DNA from: Staphylococcus pragensis
Lineage (GTDB): Bacteria; Bacillota; Bacilli; Staphylococcales; Staphylococcaceae
DNA: 64,000 nt
Direction: 5' to 3'
Assembly: GCF_004785665.1 (NCBI RefSeq)
Contig: NZ_SRPJ01000001.1
Location: 434,001 to 498,000 of the forward strand
Positions within the stretch are counted from its first letter, which is position 1; every line of letters begins with the position of its first letter. A program made the translations under genes and the position numbers. Below are positions 9,032 to 21,612 of the stretch, piece by piece. The notes under the pieces were generated by a model that saw only the letters and a list, made by a program, of their open reading frames with translations, was not told where the DNA came from and ran no database searches.

Positions 9032-9574
9032 ATGGGAATTATAAATAGATTTACAAATAACATGACAAATAAAGTGGGTAACAAAGTATTGAATATGGAA
9101 GAAATTAAGGAAAAAAGTGCTTTACCTACTACTAAAGAAGAAATTGAAGAGCGTAGAGTGAGAGCAGAAGCGCTTGTTAAAAAGAAATCTCTTCTATCTT
9201 CTGGGATGAGCGTTGTTCCTATTCCAGGACTAGACTTTGGTGTGGATATTAAATTAATGAGAGACATCATTGAAGATGTTAATAAAATTTATGGTCTTGA
9301 CCACAAACAAGTGAATAGTTTAGGCGATGACGTTAAAGAACGTGTATTATCTGCTGCGGCGATTCAAGGTAGCTCATTTGTAGGGAAAAAAGTATCAAGT
9401 GCTGTATTAAAGGTAGTAATAAGAGATATGGCGAAACGTACTGCTGCCAAACAAACAAAGTGGTTCCCAGTCGTTGGACAAGCAGTGTCAGCTTCTATTA
9501 GCTATTACTTTATGAACAAATTGGGACGAGACCACATAGAAAAATGTGAAAAAGTTCTATATGATATTATTTAA
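9032..9574 (+). CDS. Conserved hypothetical protein, DUF697/YcjF-like
   Basis: The 180-residue product begins MGIINRFTNNMTNKVGNK, has a charged Glu/Lys/Arg N-terminal part, and a segment SGMSVVPIPGLDFGVDIKLM that recalls the Pro-Gly-Asp motif of DUF697-type domains, where such regions lie next to GTPases or in small membrane-associated proteins. Weak hydrophobic helices follow (SAAAIQGSSFVGKK, WFPVVGQAVSASISYYFM). I chose the ATG at 9032, which has AAAGGGTG 8 bases upstream; the ATG at 9014 lies before that box and lacks one. TATAAT at 8982-8987 could be its -10. Function is unknown and the family assignment is tentative. Confidence 0.6.
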   Translation: MGIINRFTNNMTNKVGNKVLNMEEIKEKSALPTTKEEIEERRVRAEALVKKKSLLSSGMSVVPIPGLDFGVDIKLMRDIIEDVNKIYGLDHKQVNSLGDDVKERVLSAAAIQGSSFVGKKVSSAVLKVVIRDMAKRTAAKQTKWFPVVGQAVSASISYYFMNKLGRDHIEKCEKVLYDII

Positions 9575-9901
9575 AATGGAAATGTTGTAGTATAATTAAT
9601 ATAAAGTGTTAATAAGATAACAATTATAATATTGATTGAATTTATTAACAAAATAATAGCAAGCAACAGATTGGCGATATTTAAGTAGAAATATTAATTT
9701 TAAATAGGAAAGTATTAATATTGATATTGAAGTTTATTGACAGTCTGAATTGCTTGTCTAGTCATATCATTTACCATTATAATAGGGTTTCAATCGTATA
9801 AGAATTGAATTCGCTATTATATTTTGGTAGTGTTATGTTATAAAATTATGTTAGACTATGATAAATTTGAATATTCTAACTTTGCGAAGGAGAAATAGAT
9901 T
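9575..9901 (+). other. Gene-free leader region of ptsHI
   Basis: This 327-base AT-rich gap holds no plausible gene. It contains a promoter candidate at 9754-9783 and, just downstream, an imperfect inverted repeat at 9781-9822 (AATAG..TTTCAAT and ATTGAA..CTATT), leaving a 5' leader of about 110 bases before ptsH. No T tract follows the repeat, so it is not a normal terminator. I saw no catabolite-response (cre) palindrome. Confidence 0.5.
9754..9783 (+). promoter_or_regulatory. Candidate sigma-A promoter of ptsHI
   Basis: TTGTCT and TATAAT are separated by 18 bases, a good match to the vegetative consensus, about 115 bases upstream of the ptsH start. This would give a leader containing the 9781-9822 hairpin. 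Confidence 0.5.
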
Positions 9902-10168
9902 ATGGAACAAAAATCTTATGTAATTATCGATGAAACTGGTATTCATGCACGTCCTGCAACTATGTTAGTTCAAACTGCATCAAAATTTGATTCAGATATT
10001 CAATTAGAATACAACGGTAAAAAAGTTAACTTAAAATCTATCATGGGTGTTATGAGTTTAGGTGTAGGTAAAGATGCTGAAATCACTATCTATGCTGACG
10101 GAAGCGACGAACAAGACGCAATTCAAGCTATCAGTGATGTCTTATCTAAAGAAGGTTTAACTGAATAA
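9902..10168 (+). CDS. ptsH: Phosphocarrier protein HPr
   Basis: HPr passes phosphate from Enzyme I to the sugar-specific EII components and, when phosphorylated on serine by HPr kinase, acts as the CcpA corepressor. The 88 residues carry both sites: His15 in [10 protein letters not shown] and Ser46 in [11 protein letters not shown]. The start has an AAGGAG box. It lies 2 bases upstream of ptsI, the usual pairing, and is preceded by a long leader with a promoter candidate. Confidence 0.97.
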   Translation: MEQKSYVIIDETGIHARPATMLVQTASKFDSDIQLEYNGKKVNLKSIMGVMSLGVGKDAEITIYADGSDEQDAIQAISDVLSKEGLTE

Positions 10169-10170
10169 TT

Positions 10171-11886
10171 ATGTCAAACTTAATTAAAGGTATTGCAGCG
10201 TCTGATGGCGTTGCAATTGCTAAAGCATACTTATTAGTAGAGCCAGATTTATCATTTACGAATGAAAAAGTCACTGATACTGATGCTGAAATTAAAAAGT
10301 TTAGAAATGCGTTAGAAGCTTCTAAAATTGAGTTAACTAAAATCAGAAATAACGCTGAGAAACAATTAGGTCCTGATAAAGCTGCTATCTTTGATGCACA
10401 TTTATTAGTACTTGATGATCCTGAGTTAATTCAACCAATCGAAGATAAAATTGCGAATGAAAAAGCAAGTGCTCCAGAAGCATTACACGAAGTCACTACG
10501 CAATTTATTACAATCTTTGAATCAATGGATAATGAATACATGAGAGAGCGTGCTGCAGATATTAGAGACGTTTCTAAACGTGTGTTAGCACATCTTTTAG
10601 GTGTTGATTTACCTAACCCAAGTATGATTGATGAAAGTGTAGTTATCGTCGGAAATGATTTAACACCTTCTGATACTGCACAATTGAATAAAGAATTTGT
10701 TCAAGGCTTTGTTACTAATATTGGTGGACGTACTAGTCACTCAGCAATTATGAGTCGTTCATTAGAAATTGCTGCTGTAGTTGGTACTAAATCAATTACT
10801 AATGAAGTGAAACAAGGCGACATGATTATTGTTGACGGTACAACTGGTGACGTAATCATTGATCCTACTAAAGACGAATTAATTGCTTATCAAAATAAAC
10901 GTGAACGTTTCTTTGAAGATAAGAAAGAATTACAAAAATTACGCGACGCAGAAACTGTTACAGTTGACGACGAACATGCTGAATTAGCTGCGAATATCGG
11001 TACGCCTGATGATTTATATGGCGTAATGGAAAATGGCGCTGAAGGTATTGGTTTATATAGAACTGAATTCCTTTACATGGGTAGAGATCAAATGCCAACT
11101 GAAGATGAGCAATTTGAAGCCTATAAAAAAGTGCTTGAAACTATGAAAGATAAACGTGTAGTTGTGCGTACTTTAGATATTGGTGGGGATAAAGAATTAC
11201 CTTACTTAAATTTACCTAAAGAAATGAATCCATTCTTAGGATATCGTGCAATTCGTTTATGCTTAGATCAACAAGATATTTTCAGAACTCAATTACGTGC
11301 ATTATTACGTGCGTCTGCATACGGTAAATTAAATATCATGTTCCCAATGGTAGCAACTATTAATGAATTCCGTGATGCAAAAGCGATTCTTTTAGATGAA
11401 AAAGATAAACTTAAAAACGAAGGTCATGAAGTGTCAGATGAAATTGAATTAGGTATCATGGTTGAAATTCCATCAACTGCTGCTTTAGCAGATGTATTTG
11501 CTAAAGAAGTTGATTTCTTCAGTATTGGTACGAATGATTTAATTCAATACACTATGGCCGCTGACCGTATGTCAGAACGTGTTTCTTACTTATATCAACC
11601 ATATAATCCAGCGATTTTACGCTTGGTTAAACAAGTTATCGAAGCTTCTCATAAAGAAGGTAAATGGACTGGTATGTGTGGTGAAATGGCTGGAGACGAA
11701 ACGGCTATTCCATTATTACTAGGTTTAGGATTAGATGAGTTCTCTATGAGTGCAACATCTATCTTAAAAGCTAGAAGACAAATTAATGGTTTAAGTAAAA
11801 ATGAAATGGCAGAATTAGCACATCGTGCAATTAATTGTGCTACACAAGATGAAGTTAAAGATTTAGTAAATAATATTTCTAAATAA
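10171..11886 (+). CDS. ptsI: PTS Enzyme I (phosphoenolpyruvate-protein phosphotransferase)
   Basis: Enzyme I takes phosphate from phosphoenolpyruvate and transfers it to HPr, starting all PTS sugar uptake. The 571-residue product has the N-terminal HPr-binding and phospho-histidine domain, with the active-site His near residue 190 in [16 protein letters not shown], and the PEP-binding TIM barrel, with [48 protein letters not shown] and the conserved Cys in GMCGEMAGD. It begins 2 bases after ptsH with only a weak, distant Shine-Dalgarno, so translation is probably coupled. A terminator follows at once. Confidence 0.97.
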   Translation: MSNLIKGIAASDGVAIAKAYLLVEPDLSFTNEKVTDTDAEIKKFRNALEASKIELTKIRNNAEKQLGPDKAAIFDAHLLVLDDPELIQPIEDKIANEKASAPEALHEVTTQFITIFESMDNEYMRERAADIRDVSKRVLAHLLGVDLPNPSMIDESVVIVGNDLTPSDTAQLNKEFVQGFVTNIGGRTSHSAIMSRSLEIAAVVGTKSITNEVKQGDMIIVDGTTGDVIIDPTKDELIAYQNKRERFFEDKKELQKLRDAETVTVDDEHAELAANIGTPDDLYGVMENGAEGIGLYRTEFLYMGRDQMPTEDEQFEAYKKVLETMKDKRVVVRTLDIGGDKELPYLNLPKEMNPFLGYRAIRLCLDQQDIFRTQLRALLRASAYGKLNIMFPMVATINEFRDAKAILLDEKDKLKNEGHEVSDEIELGIMVEIPSTAALADVFAKEVDFFSIGTNDLIQYTMAADRMSERVSYLYQPYNPAILRLVKQVIEASHKEGKWTGMCGEMAGDETAIPLLLGLGLDEFSMSATSILKARRQINGLSKNEMAELAHRAINCATQDEVKDLVNNISK

Positions 11887-11896
11887 TTATATAAAT

Positions 11897-11939
11897 AGCA
11901 CCTTTGTTTAATTTGACATTAGACAAAGGTGCTTTTCTT
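11897..11939 (+). terminator. Terminator of ptsHI
   Basis: An 11-bp perfect stem (AGCACCTTTGT with ACAAAGGTGCT) is followed by TTTTCTTGTTTT, starting about 10 bases after the ptsI stop. Confidence 0.9.
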
Positions 11940-12024
11940 GTTTTAAACGTTTTACATCAAGACTTAACTATACAGACTAGATGTGCGACGTTTTTTGATG
12001 AAAAATATTTATTTATTAAAGCGA

Positions 12025-12258
12025 CTAGTTCTCAATATTAAAAGCTTTATTAATTTTTTCCATATCAACATTGTACATAGGCTCATCATTTAAAAGTATA
12101 AATGGTGTTGAAAATGCATCATAGTTCATCATTTCTTGTCGATATTCGTCTTTAGCAATATTTTTTTCTTCATAACTTACATGATGTTCGCTTAAATAAT
12201 TTTTAACAAAAGTGCAAGGCGGACAATCATTTTGTGTGTAAATCGTGATTGAAGACAT
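12025..12258 (-). CDS. Glutaredoxin-like thiol protein (NrdH-redoxin type)
   Basis: This 77-residue thioredoxin-fold protein has a CPPC active site (Cys12-Cys15 in QNDCPPCTFVKNYLSEH) and the cis-proline segment FSTPFILLND, with a length typical of small NrdH/glutaredoxin-like proteins. It probably reduces disulfides or acts as an electron donor in the cytoplasm, but the partner is unknown; no ribonucleotide reductase gene is near. It is a single gene reading against ptsI and away from cydA. The ATG follows AAGGAGTG. Confidence 0.85.
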   Translation of the reverse strand: MSSITIYTQNDCPPCTFVKNYLSEHHVSYEEKNIAKDEYRQEMMNYDAFSTPFILLNDEPMYNVDMEKINKAFNIEN

Positions 12259-12472
12259 TGATTAACACTCCTTTTTGTCAATTATTTCAACTGAAATTAC
12301 TATATAAAATATATCTAAGAAATGCAAACTGTGAAAATTATGTGAAATACATTGTTAAAAATTTATGAAGATTAAGCAAAACAATTTAGTTAGAAAAATG
12401 AAAGTAATATAATTTAAAGCAATTGTTTCTAAAAACATAAATCTTAAATATAAAGAAAAAGGTGATTAATAT

Positions 12473-13825
12473 ATGGATTCTGTTGAAATTAGTCGATTTC
12501 TAACGGGTATGACATTAGCGGTTCATATCATCTTTGCTACCATTGGTGTAGGTATGCCGTTAATGTTTGCCATCGCAGAATTTTTAGGGATTAAAAATAA
12601 AGATCCTAAATATATCGCATTAGCCAAACGTTGGTCGAAAGGTTATACGATTACAGTAGCAGTAGGGGTAGTTACTGGTACAATTATTGGTTTACAACTT
12701 TCATTGATTTGGCCAACTTTCATGAAATTAGGTGGGCATGTTATAGCTTTACCACTCTTTATGGAAACATTTGCATTCTTCTTTGAAGCTATTTTCTTAA
12801 GTATATACTTATACACATGGAATCGTTTCAAAAATCAATGGATACATTTTCTTATCAGTATTCCAGTAATAATAGGTGGTTCATTCTCAGCTTTCTTCAT
12901 TACATCAGTTAACTCATTTATGAATACACCAGCTGGATTCGAAATGAAACATGGCAAAATGGTTAATGTACAACCATTTGAAGCAATGTTTAATCCCTCA
13001 TTTTTAGTTAGAGCATTTCATGTAGTCGCTACAGCTGGTATGACAATGGCGTTTCTTTTAGCTGCTATTGCTGCTTTTAAATTATTGAAGAATAAATTTA
13101 GTAAAGATGCTGACTATCATAAAAAAGCATTGAAAATGACAATGATTGTTGGTTTTATAAATACTTTACTTGCAATGCTTGCTGGAGATATGTCAGCGAA
13201 ATTTCTTCATAAAGTACAACCTGAGAAATTGGCCGCTTATGAATGGCATTTTGATACACAATCTAAAGCTGATTTAGTATTTTTCGGTGTATTAAATGAT
13301 AAAACACAAGAAGTTCATGGTGCGATTAAAATTCCTGGTATGTTAAGCTTCTTAGCTGATAATAATATTAATGCAAAAGTGAAAGGGTTAAATGATTTTC
13401 CTAAAAATGATTTACCTCCTTTAATTGTGCATTACTTCTTTGATTTAATGGTTTCAATGGGTATATTCTGTTTTATCGTTTCAGGGCTATTTTTACTTAC
13501 ATTAATCTTTAAAAAATTACGCAAGTTTACACTGAACAAAGGTTTATTATATGCAGTATTACTAACAGGACCTGCGTCGTTATTAGCTATTGAATTTGGT
13601 TGGTTTTTAACTGAAATGGGTAGACAGCCATGGATAGTTCGAGGCTATATGCGCGTAAGTGAGGCAGCTACACAAGCTGGTGGAATTACATTAGTTACAA
13701 TTATGTTTGGATTGTTATATTTAGTTCTGTTATTTACTTCGGCTTACGTCTTATTACGTATGTTTAAAAATAAACCAGCCCAAGATGATGTAGATAAAGT
13801 CATTGAAAAAGGAGGTCAAGCATAA
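12473..13825 (+). CDS. cydA: Cytochrome bd-type quinol oxidase subunit I
   Basis: CydA carries the haems of the bd quinol oxidase, a high-affinity terminal oxidase in the membrane. The 450 residues include His18 (aligned in position with the haem b595 ligand of E. coli), a His near 183 in VRAFHVVATAGM, and EMGRQPW near 381-387 holding the haem b558 Met and the family signature. About nine helices are visible. The Q-loop between the helices around 230-310 is short, as is usual in Gram-positive enzymes. The start follows AAAGGTG, and it overlaps cydB by one base. Confidence 0.95.
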   Translation: MDSVEISRFLTGMTLAVHIIFATIGVGMPLMFAIAEFLGIKNKDPKYIALAKRWSKGYTITVAVGVVTGTIIGLQLSLIWPTFMKLGGHVIALPLFMETFAFFFEAIFLSIYLYTWNRFKNQWIHFLISIPVIIGGSFSAFFITSVNSFMNTPAGFEMKHGKMVNVQPFEAMFNPSFLVRAFHVVATAGMTMAFLLAAIAAFKLLKNKFSKDADYHKKALKMTMIVGFINTLLAMLAGDMSAKFLHKVQPEKLAAYEWHFDTQSKADLVFFGVLNDKTQEVHGAIKIPGMLSFLADNNINAKVKGLNDFPKNDLPPLIVHYFFDLMVSMGIFCFIVSGLFLLTLIFKKLRKFTLNKGLLYAVLLTGPASLLAIEFGWFLTEMGRQPWIVRGYMRVSEAATQAGGITLVTIMFGLLYLVLLFTSAYVLLRMFKNKPAQDDVDKVIEKGGQA

Positions 13826-14841
13826 TGGATTATACTAGTATTGGTATTGTTGTATTATGGACATTCTTATTTTTCTATATTATTGTAGCTTCAATTGATT
13901 TTGGTGCAGGATTTTTCACATTGCATACTAAATTAGCTGGAGAAGAAAAAAAGATTAACCACCTTGTTGAACGCTATCTTAATCCAGTTTGGGAAGTTAC
14001 AAATGTATTCTTTGTCTTCTTCTTTGTAGGTTTTGTCGGATTCTTTCCAGATTCTGCCCTATATTTAGGCACAGTGCTATTAGTACCTGGCTCAATTGCG
14101 TTAGTGCTTATTTCAATTAGAAGTAGTTTTTATGCTTTTGAACATTATGGTCAAGATACGAAATTACCGTGGATCTTTTTATACGGGGTGACGGGATTAT
14201 TAATTCCAGCTTCATTAGCAACCGTATTAACTATATCTGAAGGTGGTTACATTAACCAAAGAGGCTCACACATTGATTTAGACTGGGTCCAATTACTCTT
14301 AAGTCCATTTGCTTGGTCAGTGGTATTTTTAGCAATTATCAGTGTATTATATATTTCATCTGGTTTCTTAACTTATTATGCAGCTAAAGCTAAAGATGAC
14401 GTAGCATATTCGTTTATGCGTCAATGGTTTATGTTTTGGGGACCACCAATGATTATTATTTCATTATTTGTGTTCCTCTCATTAAGAATTCAAAACTCAA
14501 ACCATTTCTATAATGCAGTTACGAATTATTGGTGGATGTTTGCCATTAGCTTTATCTTTTTCTTAATTGCTGGTGTATTAAACTTAATGAAAAAATATCA
14601 TGGTTTAGCGTTTATTATGGTTATTTTACAAATGGCTTTTGCTTTTTATGGTTATGGTATGAGCAAGTTACCTTACATTTTATATCCATACATTAAAATT
14701 ACAGATTCAGGCGTCAATTCATCAATGGGACTAGCACTTGTTATCGTGTTTATTTTAGGTTTACTTTTATTAGTTCCATCGTTAATATTATTATTGAGAT
14801 TATTTGTATTCGATAAATCGTATGTCGAAGGCAAGAAATAA
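13825..14841 (+). CDS. cydB: Cytochrome bd-type quinol oxidase subunit II
   Basis: CydB is the second subunit of the bd oxidase. The 338-residue protein is almost wholly hydrophobic, with eight to nine helices and the conserved N-terminal segment IVASIDFGAGFFTLHTKL. The start codon shares its A with the cydA stop (TAATG), with AAAGGAGG inside the end of cydA, so the subunits are translationally coupled. No cydCD assembly genes follow; ktrA lies downstream instead. Confidence 0.93.
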   Translation: MDYTSIGIVVLWTFLFFYIIVASIDFGAGFFTLHTKLAGEEKKINHLVERYLNPVWEVTNVFFVFFFVGFVGFFPDSALYLGTVLLVPGSIALVLISIRSSFYAFEHYGQDTKLPWIFLYGVTGLLIPASLATVLTISEGGYINQRGSHIDLDWVQLLLSPFAWSVVFLAIISVLYISSGFLTYYAAKAKDDVAYSFMRQWFMFWGPPMIIISLFVFLSLRIQNSNHFYNAVTNYWWMFAISFIFFLIAGVLNLMKKYHGLAFIMVILQMAFAFYGYGMSKLPYILYPYIKITDSGVNSSMGLALVIVFILGLLLLVPSLILLLRLFVFDKSYVEGKK

Positions 14842-14877
14842 CTACAATAATGAAGGGGCTGAGATAAGTTTAATTTA

Positions 14878-14940
14878 TGTTTTGAAGTGAGTGTGTTTAC
14901 TTTTCAAAACATGGAATAGGCTTTCTTGGCTCCTATTTTT
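14878..14940 (+). promoter_or_regulatory. Two hairpins in the ktrA leader
   Basis: Arms TGTTTTGAA (14878-14886) and TTCAAAACA (14903-14911) form a 9-bp stem, and AATAGG (14915-14920) with CCTATT (14932-14937) form a second one that runs straight into a T tract. The second hairpin looks like a weak terminator just before the ktrA ribosome binding site (AGGGG at 14951). It could end cydAB transcripts or attenuate ktrA. Confidence 0.45.
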
Positions 14941-14965
14941 TATAGAAGATAGGGGTATCTACGGT

Positions 14966-15625
14966 ATGGAGAAGGAATATGTTGTTATAGGTCTAGGGCG
15001 TTTCGGTGGTAGTATCGTAAGAGAACTAAATGCGCTTGATATGGATGTTATGGCAATTGACAGAGACGAAGCAAGAGTGAATGAGTATAGTGATATTGCT
15101 ACGCATGCAGTGGTGGCTGATACTACAGATGAAGCGGTAATGAAAAGTTTAGGTATACGTAACTTTGATCACGTAATTGTAGCAATTGGGGAAAATATTC
15201 AATCGAGTACGTTGACGACCTTAATTTTAAAAGAATTAGGGGTTAAGAAGGTTACGGCTAAAGCTCAAAATGATTATCACGCTAAAATATTAAATAAAAT
15301 CGGGGCAGATACAGTAGTGCATCCAGAAAGAGATATGGGACGACGTATTGCGCATAACGTGGCGAGTGCAAGTGTATTAGATTATCTTGAATTAGCGGAT
15401 GAGCATTCATTAGTTGAATTGAAAGCAAGTGAGAAGATGACAGGACAGTCTATTATAGATTTAGATATTCGTCGTCAGTTTGGAATTAATATTATTGCGA
15501 TTAAACGAGGCAAGGAGATTATCGTGTCACCAGATCCAAATATGAATATTGAGTTTGGAGATATACTCATTATGATTGGTCACGATAATGATTTAAATCG
15601 TTTTGAAAAGAAAATTGTACGTTAA
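14966..15625 (+). CDS. ktrA: Potassium uptake regulatory subunit KtrA
   Basis: KtrA is the cytoplasmic gating ring of Ktr potassium transporters. The 219 residues are an RCK_N domain with the nucleotide-binding GLGRFGGS (Gly9, Gly11, Gly14) and an acidic residue at the end of beta 2 (IDRDEAR), followed by an RCK_C domain from about residue 135, the domain that binds c-di-AMP in S. aureus KtrA. I start it at the ATG at 14966 with AGGGG upstream; a longer GTG start would translate through the leader hairpins. The membrane subunits KtrB and KtrD are not in the window, as is normal for staphylococci. Confidence 0.92.
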   Translation: MEKEYVVIGLGRFGGSIVRELNALDMDVMAIDRDEARVNEYSDIATHAVVADTTDEAVMKSLGIRNFDHVIVAIGENIQSSTLTTLILKELGVKKVTAKAQNDYHAKILNKIGADTVVHPERDMGRRIAHNVASASVLDYLELADEHSLVELKASEKMTGQSIIDLDIRRQFGINIIAIKRGKEIIVSPDPNMNIEFGDILIMIGHDNDLNRFEKKIVR

Positions 15626-15650
15626 AATAGGATATAAAAACACTAGTAAA

Positions 15651-15702
15651 GAAAAAAAGCACGGTATAGTACATGTTCAAAAAACATGTCTATATCGTGC
15701 TT
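15651..15702. terminator. Shared terminator of ktrA and rnjA
   Basis: Arms around AAGCACG/CGTGCTT, TATAG/CTATA and ACATGT/ACATGT form a long stem of about 20 bp with small bulges. The minus-strand side is followed by seven T residues, so it serves rnjA best and probably ktrA as well. Confidence 0.85.
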
Positions 15703-15720
15703 ATAATTTATTTATAATAA

Positions 15721-17618
<1,898 letters not shown>

Positions 17619-18040
17619 TATGAATAATTCCTCCTAAAATATATTAATATGCGACTCTAGTTAAACAATTGAGTATAGCAAAGTACATCGGTTATTTTTA
17701 TTTTCAATTTAATACAAATATTGAATGCTAAGTAAGTAAAAATTCAATTTTAATAATATATATTCGATAAATTTAAGCGATTAATAATTATTTTACTTTG
17801 TTACTATTATTGTTCACAGAGTAGTGATTAATTTCGTTCATTAGTTGAAAAATAGTATTAAACTATCTTGTCAGTTAATACTCATTTTACATTATGTATC
17901 TAAATAAATAAAGCAGTTTATATTTAGCCTGAAATTATATATAACTACTCATTTTACTGAAAGCTAGCATAAAAAACGCCTAATATATTTTCAAAGAAAG
18001 CACGCTCCTTAAAAATATATTAAGCATATAAATGTATCAA
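17619..18040 (-). other. Gene-free gap between def and rpoY
   Basis: These 422 bases hold the rpoY ribosome binding site at the left end and the def terminator at the right end (17971-18025). The middle, about 300 bases, is very AT rich and contains only short out-of-phase frames. It must include the rpoY-rnjA promoter; TATACT near 17676 (minus strand) is one possible -10 but has no well-spaced -35. I see no convincing RNA gene. Confidence 0.5.
17971..18025 (-). terminator. Terminator of def
   Basis: On the minus strand arms of about 11 bp (TAATATATTTT with AAAATATATTA, extended by GC pairs after a bulge) are followed by six T residues. It starts 15 bases after the def stop. Confidence 0.82.
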
Positions 18041-18592
18041 TTATACTTCTACTGAATCTGGTAATGGCGTTAATGGATGATCTTTATCGATATAATCGTA
18101 GAACATAATGCCATTTAAATGATCAATTTCGTGTTGGAATATAATAGCTGGGTAGCCTTTAAGTCTCAATTTAACTTCATTACCGTCGATATCGTAAGCT
18201 TTAATAGTCACTCTATAATGACGGTGAACTAGCCCTGGAATATTCTCGTCAACACTTAAACAACCTTCACCAGTAGGTAAATAAGCGTGTTGAACGCTAT
18301 GACTCATTACTTTAGGATTTACTAACATATAGTCATATGATTTACCTTCACCATCATCTGGTAAATAAACAGCAATCATACGTTTAGAGACATTAATTTG
18401 AGGCGCAGCTAAACCTACACCAGAACGTAACCCATATTTTTTAGCAATTTCATCGTCTTGACTATTAATTAAGAATTCACGCATAGCACGTAATGTATTT
18501 TTATCTTCATCAGAGAGTGGTAGTTTTACTTCTTCAGCTTTCTCACGTAATGTAGGATGACCATCTCTTATAATATCTTTCATAGTTAACAT
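18041..18592 (-). CDS. def: Peptide deformylase
   Basis: This enzyme removes the formyl group from the N-terminal methionine of new proteins. The 183-residue product has all three deformylase motifs: GVGLAAPQ at 58-65, EGCLS with the metal-binding Cys111, and QHEIDHLNG with His154 and His158. The length and insertions are those of the type II Gram-positive enzyme. I place the start at 18592 ([10 protein letters not shown]), with AAGGAAGG 8 bases upstream; the frame extends 18 codons further but has no ribosome binding site there. It is a single gene with its own terminator. Confidence 0.96.
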   Translation of the reverse strand: MLTMKDIIRDGHPTLREKAEEVKLPLSDEDKNTLRAMREFLINSQDDEIAKKYGLRSGVGLAAPQINVSKRMIAVYLPDDGEGKSYDYMLVNPKVMSHSVQHAYLPTGEGCLSVDENIPGLVHRHYRVTIKAYDIDGNEVKLRLKGYPAIIFQHEIDHLNGIMFYDYIDKDHPLTPLPDSVEV

Positions 18593-18722
18593 GTCATACA
18601 CCTTCCTTATAATAAAATATAACAGATTAGAGGTTGTTAAGTACATTATCTGATTTTATTTGATTTATAACTTATCTTTTTATAATATTACATTCGAATC
18701 ACTACGAGGAGGATAACAATTA

Positions 18723-19349
18723 ATGAAATTACGTAAAACACTTGCTGTAGCAGCCGCTTCAAGTATTTTATTAGCAGGTTGTACGACTGATAAAAAAGAA
18801 GTACGCGCTTATGATGATAATATTCAAAAAGCTTTTGAAAAAGAGCAAGGAATTACAAGCACAAGCAAAAAGCTAAATGATCTTGAAGTGAAAAAACAAG
18901 ATTTATACAAAAAAGCAAACAGCAATAATGATGACACACGTAAAAAAGCAGCTGATGACATTCTCGATAATATCAAACAACGAGAGAACACATTTAACGA
19001 TGAAATTTCTACAATTGAAGATTCTGAGAAACAATTTAAAAAAGGACAATCTCATATTAAAGAAATAAAAAGTGATGATAAGCGAAAAGAAGTTAAGCAA
19101 TTAGATGATGCGGTTAAAGATAAATATAAAGCGCATGATGATTATGCTAAAGCCTACAAAAATGTATTAAATAAAGAAAAAGATTTATTCGAATTAATAA
19201 AACAAGATGGCATCACTCAATCTCAAGTGGATGAAAAAAATGACGCTTTAAATAAAGCACAAGATAATTTCAAAAAGAAATTCAAACACTATTCTAAAGC
19301 GATGAATACAGTAAATAAAGAAAAACAAGATGTCGATCAACTTTCATAG
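18723..19349 (+). CDS. YkyA-like cell-wall-associated lipoprotein
   Basis: A 208-residue lipoprotein: the signal peptide MKLRKTLAVAAASSILLAGC ends in a canonical lipobox with Cys20. The mature part is strongly charged (Lys, Asp, Glu) and predicted to be long alpha-helical coiled coils (NDLEVKKQDLYKKANSNNDD, EKEKDLFELIKQD). Its position directly upstream of pdhA matches B. subtilis ykyA, whose family is annotated as putative cell-wall-binding lipoprotein; function remains unknown. An AGGAGG box precedes the ATG. A small hairpin separates it from the pdh promoter. Confidence 0.82.
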   Translation: MKLRKTLAVAAASSILLAGCTTDKKEVRAYDDNIQKAFEKEQGITSTSKKLNDLEVKKQDLYKKANSNNDDTRKKAADDILDNIKQRENTFNDEISTIEDSEKQFKKGQSHIKEIKSDDKRKEVKQLDDAVKDKYKAHDDYAKAYKNVLNKEKDLFELIKQDGITQSQVDEKNDALNKAQDNFKKKFKHYSKAMNTVNKEKQDVDQLS

Positions 19350-19383
19350 TATATCTATTAATACAGTAGTGTAATTGTCACTA

Positions 19384-19412
19384 ATACAGTTTAAAAAATC
19401 TGTATCTTTTTT
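19384..19412 (+). terminator. Probable terminator of the YkyA-like gene
   Basis: A 6-bp stem ATACAG/CTGTAT with an A-rich loop is followed by TCTTTTTT. It is short, but it is placed correctly 35 bases after the stop and just before the pdhA promoter candidate. Confidence 0.5.
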
Positions 19413-19438
19413 AGTAATACAGAACTTTATTAAAATAT

Positions 19439-19467
19439 TTAACAGTACAAATAAATTGTGGTACACT
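19439..19467 (+). promoter_or_regulatory. Candidate sigma-A promoter of pdhABCD
   Basis: TTAACA and TACACT are spaced by exactly 17 bases, about 50 bases before the pdhA ATG. This is the best match in the gap between the lipoprotein gene terminator and pdhA. Confidence 0.5.
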
Positions 19468-19518
19468 ATGAGAGGATAAAATGAATTTCTATTATATGGG
19501 AAAGGTATGGTGAATTGA

Positions 19519-20631
<1,113 letters not shown>

Positions 20632-20634
20632 GCC

Positions 20635-21612
20635 ATGGCACAAATGACAATGGTTCAAGCGATTAACAATGCGCTTAAAACTGAATTGCAAAATGACGAA
20701 AACGTATTAGTTTTCGGTGAAGACGTTGGTGTTAACGGCGGTGTATTCCGTGTTACTGAAGGTTTACAAAAAGAATTCGGTGAAGACCGTGTATTCGATA
20801 CTCCATTAGCTGAATCAGGTATCGGTGGTTTAGCTCTTGGTTTAACTGTTGAAGGTTTCCGTCCTGTAATGGAAATCCAATTCCTTGGTTTCGTATTTGA
20901 AGTATTTGACTCAGTTGCTGGTCAAATCGCTCGTACACGTTTCCGTTCAGGGGGTTCTAAAGTAGCACCTGTAACAATTCGTGCACCATTTGGTGGTGGG
21001 GTACACACTCCTGAATTACACGCAGATAATTTAGAAGGTATCTTAGCTCAATCACCTGGTATCAAAGTAGTAATTCCTTCTGGCCCATATGATGCTAAAG
21101 GTTTATTACTTTCTGCTATTCGCTCTAATGATCCAGTTGTATATTTAGAACACATGAAATTATACCGTTCATTCCGTGAAGAAGTTCCAGAAGAAGAATA
21201 TACAATTGACTTAGGTAAAGCGAATGTGAAAAAAGAAGGTAACGACATCACATTAATCGCTTACGGTGCAATGGTTCAAGAATCTGAAAAAGCTGCTGAA
21301 GAATTAGAAAAAGAAGGTTACTCAGTAGAAGTCATCGACTTACGTACTGTTCAACCTATCGATATCGATACTTTAGTTGCTTCAGTTGAAAAAACTGGTC
21401 GTGCTGTAGTAGTTCAAGAAGCTCAACGTCAAGCTGGTGTTGGTGCTACTGTAGCTGCTGAATTAGCTGAACGTGCAATTCTTTCATTAGAAGCTCCAAT
21501 CGCACGTGTAGCTGCTGCTGACACAGTTTACCCATTCACTCAAGCTGAGAATGTTTGGTTACCAAACAAAAACGATATTATTGAACAAGCTAAAGCTACT
21601 TTAGAATTCTAA
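20635..21612 (+). CDS. pdhB: Pyruvate dehydrogenase E1 component, beta subunit
   Basis: E1 beta completes the alpha2-beta2 pyruvate dehydrogenase. The 325 residues contain the transketolase-like pyrimidine-binding domain ([18 protein letters not shown] near 28, [16 protein letters not shown] near 56) and the C-terminal domain beginning around residue 200 with [15 protein letters not shown]. An AAGGAG box lies in the end of pdhA. A 210-base gap with a long hairpin separates it from pdhC, unlike the tight spacing elsewhere in the operon. Confidence 0.96.
   Translation: MAQMTMVQAINNALKTELQNDENVLVFGEDVGVNGGVFRVTEGLQKEFGEDRVFDTPLAESGIGGLALGLTVEGFRPVMEIQFLGFVFEVFDSVAGQIARTRFRSGGSKVAPVTIRAPFGGGVHTPELHADNLEGILAQSPGIKVVIPSGPYDAKGLLLSAIRSNDPVVYLEHMKLYRSFREEVPEEEYTIDLGKANVKKEGNDITLIAYGAMVQESEKAAEELEKEGYSVEVIDLRTVQPIDIDTLVASVEKTGRAVVVQEAQRQAGVGATVAAELAERAILSLEAPIARVAAADTVYPFTQAENVWLPNKNDIIEQAKATLEF

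Noticed and set aside
12325-12360. TGTGAAA repeats upstream of cydA as a Rex-type operator
   Set aside because: The two copies are direct repeats, not the inverted TTGTGAA/TTCACAA palindrome required.
14855-14868. GGGGCTGAGATAAG string before ktrA, similar to the start of a THI (TPP) box
   Set aside because: The second conserved half (ACCCTTTGAACCTGAT and GCGTAGGGA) is missing, so it is not a TPP riboswitch.
18593-18646. N-terminal extension of peptide deformylase
   Set aside because: The family start MLTMKD has the ribosome binding site; the extension covers that site.
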